Below are positions 34,112 to 38,363 of a stretch of 38,363 nucleotides of DNA, piece after piece; positions within the stretch are counted from its first letter, which is position 1, and each line of letters opens with the position of its first letter. The stretch is from contig NZ_JAEKKT010000184.1 of the NCBI RefSeq assembly GCF_019510245.1, positions 1 to 38,363 of the forward strand, written 5' to 3'. Below the pieces are notes generated by a model. It worked only from the letters and a program-made list of their open reading frames with translations, was not told the DNA's origin and did no database searches. This DNA comes from Streptomyces sp. Lineage in GTDB: Bacteria; Actinomycetota; Actinomycetes; Streptomycetales; Streptomycetaceae. The position numbers were made by a program, and so were the translations under genes.

Positions 34112-34675
34112 ATGACGGACCTGCTGCGGGAACGGGACGCGTGGTCCATGGCCAACTGCTCCGTCGCCCGGACCCTGGAGATCGCCGGCAACAGGACGGC
34201 GTTGCTGATCCTGCGCGAGGCGTTCTTCGGCACCCGCCGGTTCGACGACTTCGCCAGACGGGTGGGCATCGGCGAACCCACCGCCTCGGTACGCCTGAAG
34301 GAACTGACCGCCGCCGGGCTCCTGGAACGCGTGCCCTACCAGGAACCCGGCCAGCGGACCCGGTACGCCTACCGGCTGACCGAGAAGGGGCGGGACTTCC
34401 TGCCCGTGCTCACGGCGTTGCGGGATTGGGGCGACACCTGGGCGGCGGACGAGCAGGGGCCCCCGCTGGTCGTGCGCCACAAGGACTGCGGCGCCGCGGT
34501 GCACGCGGTGCTGCGCTGCGACGAGGGCCACGACGTGCGGCGCGGGGAATCGGTCGTCGACGCCGGCCCGGGTCTCATCCGTGTCGGCCCGGACGGCCCC
34601 GGACCCGACGGCGACCGGGACACCCGCGGGACGGCCACGCCGTCCGCGCTCACCCACCACGAGGAGTTGCCTTGA
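34112..34675 (+). CDS. HxlR-family winged-helix regulator
   Basis: 187 residues. HxlR signature: N-terminal Cys in MANCSVARTLEIAGNRTALL, then ILREAFFGTRRFDDFARRVG, ASVRLKELTAAGLLERVPY and YRLTEKGRDFLPVLTALRDW. It has an extended C-terminus with RHKDCGAAVHAVLRCDEGH, as in long HxlR members. C18 in NCSVA is a candidate redox or electrophile sensor, as in related regulators (inference). It probably controls the divergent MFS exporter and itself through the 34034 dyad. GGAGG lies nine bases before ATG 34112. It overlaps the thioesterase start (TTGA). Confidence 0.9.
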   Translation: MTDLLRERDAWSMANCSVARTLEIAGNRTALLILREAFFGTRRFDDFARRVGIGEPTASVRLKELTAAGLLERVPYQEPGQRTRYAYRLTEKGRDFLPVLTALRDWGDTWAADEQGPPLVVRHKDCGAAVHAVLRCDEGHDVRRGESVVDAGPGLIRVGPDGPGPDGDRDTRGTATPSALTHHEELP

Positions 34676-35205
34676 CGCTCGACTTCCGCCCCGGGCAGGA
34701 GCCCAGGTCACGCACGTTCGGCTGGGAGGACCCCGCCCTCTCCGCCGGCGCCGTCCCGCACCACAGCGGCCTCGGCTTCCTCCGCGAGATCCTGGCCGGC
34801 CGCCTGCCCGCCCCGCCGATCGCCGCCGCCCTGGGTTTCACCCTGGAGGAGGCCGAGTACGGCCGGGCGGTCTTCGCACTGGTGCCGGGCGAGGAGCACT
34901 ACAACCCGATAGGCAGCGTCCACGGCGGCGTCTACGCCACGCTCCTCGACTCCGCGGCCGGCTGCGCGGTGCAGTCCGTGCTGCCGCAGGGCACCGGCTA
35001 CACCTCGATCGACCTGACCCTGAAGTTCCTGCGCCCGATCACCGTCGACACCGGCAAGGTCCGCGCCACCGGCACCGTCCTCAACAGCGGCCGCCGCACC
35101 GCCCTCGCCCAGGCAGAACTCCGCGACTCCGAGGACCGCCTCCTGGCCCACGCCACCAGCAGCTGCATGCTCTTCCCGGTGGGGGGCCGCCAGGAGGGCA
35201 GGTGA
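34672..35205 (+). CDS. PaaI-type hotdog thioesterase
   Basis: 177 residues. Hotdog fold with the PaaI/YbgC-like core: HYNPIGSVHGGVYATLLDSA (HGG motif), AAGCAVQSVLPQGTGYTSID, LTLKFLRPITVDTGKVRATG and HATSSCMLFPV at the end. Expected to hydrolyse aryl- or acyl-CoA thioesters. The proposed start TTG 34672 overlaps the regulator's TGA, with GAGGAG just upstream; TTG is unusual but no better in-frame start exists nearby. Co-transcribed with the HxlR gene, so it is probably part of the same detoxification response. Confidence 0.83.
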   Translation: MTLDFRPGQEPRSRTFGWEDPALSAGAVPHHSGLGFLREILAGRLPAPPIAAALGFTLEEAEYGRAVFALVPGEEHYNPIGSVHGGVYATLLDSAAGCAVQSVLPQGTGYTSIDLTLKFLRPITVDTGKVRATGTVLNSGRRTALAQAELRDSEDRLLAHATSSCMLFPVGGRQEGR

Positions 35206-35235
35206 CCCGCCCCTCCGGCGGCGGGGACCGGTCCG

Positions 35236-35613
35236 TCAGTCCGGCAGGCAGGAGCGGAACCGGTGGAGCAGTTCGCGTGCGTCAGGGCTCTCCGCGTCGA
35301 AGGTCTGCGTCTGTTGTCCGGCGGGTAGACCCGGCCCCCGGACACGGGCACCGTGACAGCGGAAGCAGAAGGCGATCTCGAAGAGCCGACTGGTGGAGCC
35401 GTGCGCCCGGATTCCCCAGCCCGGGAGGAAGCAGCGGTACGGCTCGCTTCCCGGCAGGCCGGAGATCAGGGACAGGGCCTGCCGGGCTTCGTCCCCCTCC
35501 CAGATCGCGACGGTGTCGCCGGCCAGGTCCTGCGAACCGAGGTGCCTGACGGGGTCGGTGATGCGGACGACCTCGACGAGTTCGGTCTTTCCGTGAGTCA
35601 GCGGCAGCAGCAT
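35236..35613 (-). CDS. Hypothetical protein with CFRCH motif
   Basis: 125 residues, soluble, beginning MLLPLTHGKTELVEVVRITD. It contains PYRCFLPGWGIRAHG, then LFEIAFCFRCHGARV, and ends with a predicted helix ARELLHRFRSCLPD. The CxxCH looks like a haem c site, but there is no export signal, so a metal or redox role or simple coincidence is more likely. ATG 35613 has an ideal GGAGAGG eight bases upstream. The alternative GTG 35634 would overlap the TetR stop as GTGA and add seven residues. It follows the TetR gene in the same direction. No family recognised. Confidence 0.68.
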   Translation of the reverse strand: MLLPLTHGKTELVEVVRITDPVRHLGSQDLAGDTVAIWEGDEARQALSLISGLPGSEPYRCFLPGWGIRAHGSTSRLFEIAFCFRCHGARVRGPGLPAGQQTQTFDAESPDARELLHRFRSCLPD

Positions 35614-35630
35614 GCCCCCAGCCTCTCCGA

Positions 35631-36248
35631 TCACGCGGCGGGGCCCGCGGGGATGGCCGCAACCGCTGCCGCGGTCATCTGCCGTGCCGTCGTCACCAGG
35701 CCGGCGACCGCGTCGTCAGGGGTCAGGCCGCAGAGGTCGATCAGAGCGAACAGCGACTCGGCGCTGATCACGAGGACGAGACCACGTACCAGTTGTTCCA
35801 CGTCCGCGTGGAGCGTGGGGTCACACCTGTCGGCCCACGGGGCGAGAGCGTGCCTGATGAGTCCGAAGCGGTGGGCGGGACGGTCCTTGGCCGTCGAGGG
35901 TTTCGCAAGGGTGGCGGCGACGACCACCCGGACGGCGCCCTGCCTGCGCAGCACCGCCCGGCCCAGGATCTCCGCGGCCTGCCCGATCCGCTCGACCGGG
36001 TCGTCGCTGCGCGTCGCCGATCGCAGGACCGCGACCAGATCCTCCGTCATGACGGCGGCACGCAGGAGCGAGAGGAGATCGGGAAAGTAGCGATAGGCGG
36101 TCGCTTCCGAGACCCGCGCCTCGGCCGCGACCTTCGGCATCGTGATCTCCGCCCCGGTGTCGGCAAGCTCGCGGGCCGCCGCCACGATCGCCGACCTGGT
36201 GCGTTCCATCTGACTGCTGAGCCCGTTCGGGCGACTCCGCTCGGCCAT
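35631..36248 (-). CDS. TetR-family regulator
   Basis: 205 residues. TetR DNA-binding domain RTRSAIVAAARELADTGAEI, TMPKVAAEARVSEATAYRYF, PDLLSLL; helical ligand domain after residue 70. ATG 36248 is preferred over an upstream in-frame start at 36332 because GGAAAGGA lies six bases before it. It is divergent from the cupin gene across 143 bp that contains a perfect palindrome, so it probably represses the cupin/membrane-protein pair and itself. Ligand unknown. Confidence 0.88.
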   Translation of the reverse strand: MAERSRPNGLSSQMERTRSAIVAAARELADTGAEITMPKVAAEARVSEATAYRYFPDLLSLLRAAVMTEDLVAVLRSATRSDDPVERIGQAAEILGRAVLRRQGAVRVVVAATLAKPSTAKDRPAHRFGLIRHALAPWADRCDPTLHADVEQLVRGLVLVISAESLFALIDLCGLTPDDAVAGLVTTARQMTAAAVAAIPAGPAA

Positions 36249-36298
36249 GATCGTCCTTTCCTGCCGACCCAGAGCATAACGGCGAGACCACCTCCATG

Positions 36299-36354
36299 AG
36301 AGTCGACTCTTTTTTTGAGAGCAGACTTGCATGGAGATCCGGACCGATCATATG
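36299..36354 (+). promoter_or_regulatory. Palindromic operator and probable promoter of the cupin gene
   Basis: AGAGTCGACTCT (36299-36310) is a perfect palindrome, followed by T7 and a partial echo GAGAGCAGACTT (36317-36328). A possible promoter is TTGCAT (36327-36332), 16 bases, CATATG (36349-36354), about 38 bases before the cupin ATG. The palindrome lies just upstream of this promoter and between the divergent genes, suiting TetR control. Confidence 0.45.
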
Positions 36355-36391
36355 GTCCTGGTGTTCGCAACCACCCAGGCAGGGAGGCTTC

Positions 36392-36853
36392 ATGGCCAAG
36401 GTGTCGATCATCAGGCCCGGCGAGGGCGAGCTCATCGCCAGCGGACCGTCGACGATCCGGATCCTCGAGGACGGCAGCAGCACCGAACACCGGCTGGGAA
36501 TGGCTGAGATCACCATCCCCCCGCACACCCCGGGCCCGCCGCAGCACCGCCACGCACAGCACGACGAAGGCTTCTACGTGCTGTCCGGCCGCGTGCGGTT
36601 CACCGTCGGGCAGGACGACCACGACGCCGAAGCCGGCACATGGGTCATGGTCCCGCCGGGCGCACCGCACACCTTCGCCAACGTGACCGACGAGACCGCG
36701 GTCATGCTCAACACCTTCACCCCGGACCTGTACGTGCAGTACTTCCGCGACCTCAAGGCGATGGTCGAGTCCGGGCAGCCGTTGTCGCACGACACCGTCG
36801 CGGCGGTCTGGACGAAGTACGGCACCGAACCGTCGACCGACTACGCCGGGTGA
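36392..36853 (+). CDS. Cupin-domain protein
   Basis: A 153-residue single-domain cupin. The first metal-binding motif is PPQHRHAQHDEGFYVLSGRV (two His, Glu) and the second is PPGAPHTFANVTD (third His), followed by a helical C-terminus (VQYFRDLKAMVESGQPLSHD). Small cupins of this type resemble quercetin dioxygenase-like or isomerase proteins; the reaction is not predictable. ATG 36392 has AGGGAGG five bases upstream. Its TGA overlaps the GTG of the following membrane-protein gene. Confidence 0.87.
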   Translation: MAKVSIIRPGEGELIASGPSTIRILEDGSSTEHRLGMAEITIPPHTPGPPQHRHAQHDEGFYVLSGRVRFTVGQDDHDAEAGTWVMVPPGAPHTFANVTDETAVMLNTFTPDLYVQYFRDLKAMVESGQPLSHDTVAAVWTKYGTEPSTDYAG

Positions 36854-37194
36854 ACGCCCTGTCGGCGGCCAACGCGGTCGCCGCTGTCGCGAGCATCGCC
36901 TTCGCGCTGGTGGGAGGGGTGCGCCCGGCGGCGCTGAGCCAGAGCGGCACGCCGAGCGCCGGGGAACGTTTCTACGGCTGGATGTATGCGACCAGGGCAG
37001 TGCCGCTGGGGCTGGCGGCCCTCTTCGCGCCGATCGCGTGGCCGGGGCCGGCCGGTTCGCTCATCCTCTCCGCGGCCGCCGCGGCCCAGGTGGGCGACGC
37101 CGCCATCGGGGTCGCCACGCGCAAGTGGACGATGATCGCGGGCGCCTCGCTCCTGACGGCCGTCCACGCCGCGACGGCCGTCGCCACGGCGTGA
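36850..37194 (+). CDS. Small integral membrane protein (DUF4267-like)
   Basis: 114 residues with four hydrophobic helices, starting VNALSAANAVAAVASIAFAL. The middle RFYGWMYATRAVPLGLAALF and AAAAQVGDAAIGVATRKW resemble DUF4267-type small membrane proteins. GTG 36850 overlaps the cupin stop (GTGA), so expression is coupled to the cupin and probably under the same TetR control. Function unknown. Confidence 0.8.
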   Translation: MNALSAANAVAAVASIAFALVGGVRPAALSQSGTPSAGERFYGWMYATRAVPLGLAALFAPIAWPGPAGSLILSAAAAAQVGDAAIGVATRKWTMIAGASLLTAVHAATAVATA

Positions 37195-37398
37195 GCCGGT
37201 TTCACGGGGTCCGCCTCCCGGCCGGCGGCCGGGTACGCACGCCGTGACCGGCACCGGCGACCGCTTGTGCGCCCTGTAACGCCCCATCAGCTCGGTGCTC
37301 CGCGCCTGGCCCGCCCGGCCGTTGGGCCCGGCACAGCTACCGCATTCGTCCCCGGTGGCCGTGAACGGACGCCGCAGGGACCGGACCTGGACATTATC

Positions 37399-37417
37399 TG
37401 AGGTTAGGCTAACCTAA
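37399..37417. promoter_or_regulatory. Iron box (DmdR/IdeR operator)
   Basis: TGAGGTTAGGCTAACCTAA differs at one position from the consensus TTAGGTTAGGCTAACCTAA bound by the Fe2+-loaded DtxR-family repressors DmdR1/IdeR. It lies 50 bases before the siderophore-binding lipoprotein start, so the gene should be induced by iron starvation. The rest of 37195-37467 holds nothing else I can name. Confidence 0.9.
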
Positions 37418-37467
37418 TCTCGGTCCCGTCCAGCGGTGTTCCCGCGCGTCCGAAAGCAGCCACAGCC

Positions 37468-38363
37468 ATGTCCAACGTCAGAGCAGCCCACCTCACCCGC
37501 CGTGGCGTCCTCGCCGCCGGTGGCGCCCTCGGTCTCGGCGCCGCGCTTGCCGCCTGCGGTGACGACGGCACAAGCGGTGGCTCCTCCGGCAAGGAGACGA
37601 CGGCCGCCGCCAAGTCCGGTCCCTGGACGTTCAAGGACGACCGGGGCACCACGGTGAAGCTGGACAAGATCCCGGCGAACATCGTCGCGTTCGTCGGCGT
37701 CGCCGCCGCGCTCCACGACTACGGCATCAGCGTCAAGGGCGTCTTCGGGCCGACCAGGACCAAGGCAGGCAAGGCCGATGTCCAGGCCGGGGACATGGAC
37801 ATCAGCAAGCTGACCGTCCTCGGCAACGAGTGGGGGCAGTTCAACGTCGAGAAGTACGCGGCGCTGGCGCCGGACGTCCTCGTCACCACCATGTTCGACG
37901 GCGCCGGCACCCTCTGGTACGTCCCGGAGGAGTCCAAGGACAAGATCGCCAAGCTCGCCCCGAGCGTCGGCATCTCGGCCTACGACCGTCAGCTGACCGT
38001 CCCGCTCCAGCGCGTCTGGGCGCTCGCCGAGTCGCTCGGCGCGGACATGACGGCGAGCAACGTGACCGCCGCGAAGAAGCGGTTCGAGGAGGCGTCGTCC
38101 CGGCTGCGCGCCGCCGCCAAGGCGCACCCCGACATCACGGTGATGGCCGGTTCCGCCGCCCAGGACCTGTTCTACGTCTCCGGCTCCGACCTCTCCGTGG
38201 ACCTGGAGTACTTCAAGGCCCTCGGCGTGAACCTCGTCGAGCCCTCGGCGTCCGTGCTGAAGGCGAGCGGCGGCTGGTACGAGTCGCTGAGCTGGGAGAA
38301 CGTCGACAAGTACAAGGCCGACATCATCATGATGGACGACCGTACGGCGACCATCCAGCCCGC
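37468..38363 (+). CDS. Iron-siderophore ABC transporter substrate-binding lipoprotein, 3' end outside window
   Basis: 298 complete codons are visible. The signal sequence carries a twin-arginine-like TRRGVLAAGG and a lipobox LAACG (about residues 27-31), so this is a membrane-anchored binding protein, possibly Tat-exported. The mature part follows the FecB/FhuD-like periplasmic-binding fold: WTFKDDRGTTVKLDKIPANI, VAFVGVAAALHDYGISVKGV, EKYAALAPDVLVTTM and YKADIIMMDDRTA. It captures a ferric siderophore (type unknown) for an ABC importer presumably encoded beyond the right edge. Regulation by the iron box at 37399-37417 is strongly suggested. Confidence 0.92.
   Translation, partial: MSNVRAAHLTRRGVLAAGGALGLGAALAACGDDGTSGGSSGKETTAAAKSGPWTFKDDRGTTVKLDKIPANIVAFVGVAAALHDYGISVKGVFGPTRTKAGKADVQAGDMDISKLTVLGNEWGQFNVEKYAALAPDVLVTTMFDGAGTLWYVPEESKDKIAKLAPSVGISAYDRQLTVPLQRVWALAESLGADMTASNVTAAKKRFEEASSRLRAAAKAHPDITVMAGSAAQDLFYVSGSDLSVDLEYFKALGVNLVEPSASVLKASGGWYESLSWENVDKYKADIIMMDDRTATIQP

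Noticed and set aside
35353..35410. CxxCH (CFRCH) read as a haem c attachment site.
   Set aside because: The protein lacks any export signal, and cytochrome c maturation occurs outside the membrane.

Overview
The window is chromosomal DNA of a high-GC actinomycete, almost certainly a Streptomyces. The evidence is very strong G/C bias at third codon positions, frequent GTG starts, GTGA and ATGA gene overlaps, long perfect hairpins with short or no U-tracts, and recognisable streptomycete gene neighbourhoods (an agmatinase/TPP-enzyme operon, a leucine/isovalerate degradation operon, and a DmdR/IdeR-type iron box before a siderophore-binding lipoprotein). No tRNA, rRNA, CRISPR array, transposase or integrase was seen. 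No gene-free stretch exceeds 300 bases; the longest is 37195-37467, which holds the iron box.

Layout. 1-1625 (-): 5' part of an ABC exporter half with a degenerate Walker B. 1751-5299: small exported proteins and lipoproteins, including one with a duplicated domain that is broken by a 7-base homopolymer, a beta-lactamase-fold serine hydrolase and a phytase-like esterase. 5455-8756: a GT39/YkcB-like membrane glycosyltransferase with a huge Gly-rich linker, then a secreted endonuclease I. 8888-15066: a two-gene cassette between strong hairpins. It encodes a 1833-residue metallophosphoesterase/HSP90-type (GHKL) ATPase/helical-repeat protein, translationally coupled (TGATG) to a two-TM protein resembling SLATT effectors. 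This is the outstanding candidate for an undescribed conflict (anti-phage) system.

15202-15558: secreted I36-type peptidase inhibitor. 15555-19739 (-): Na+/solute symporter, agmatinase-family ureohydrolase and TPP-dependent decarboxylase/synthase, divergent from a PucR-family regulator (19863-21389) that has a Streptomyces dispersed repeat embedded in its reading frame. 21455-22673: a conserved actinobacterial putative phosphatase and a small Gly/Tyr-rich exported protein. 22798-25838 (-): CDF metal transporter, acyl-CoA thioesterase II and an acyl-CoA dehydrogenase.

25976-32322: a TetR regulator divergent from a four-gene operon for leucine/isovaleryl-CoA catabolism (carboxyltransferase, biotin carboxylase/BCCP, HMG-CoA lyase, acyl-CoA dehydrogenase), with two matching operators in the shared promoter. 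32395-35205: a DHA2-type MFS exporter divergent from an HxlR regulator and a hotdog thioesterase, with a clear dyad operator. 35236-37194: TetR plus a small hypothetical, divergent from a cupin and a small membrane protein. 37468 to the end: an iron-regulated siderophore-binding lipoprotein, cut by the window edge.
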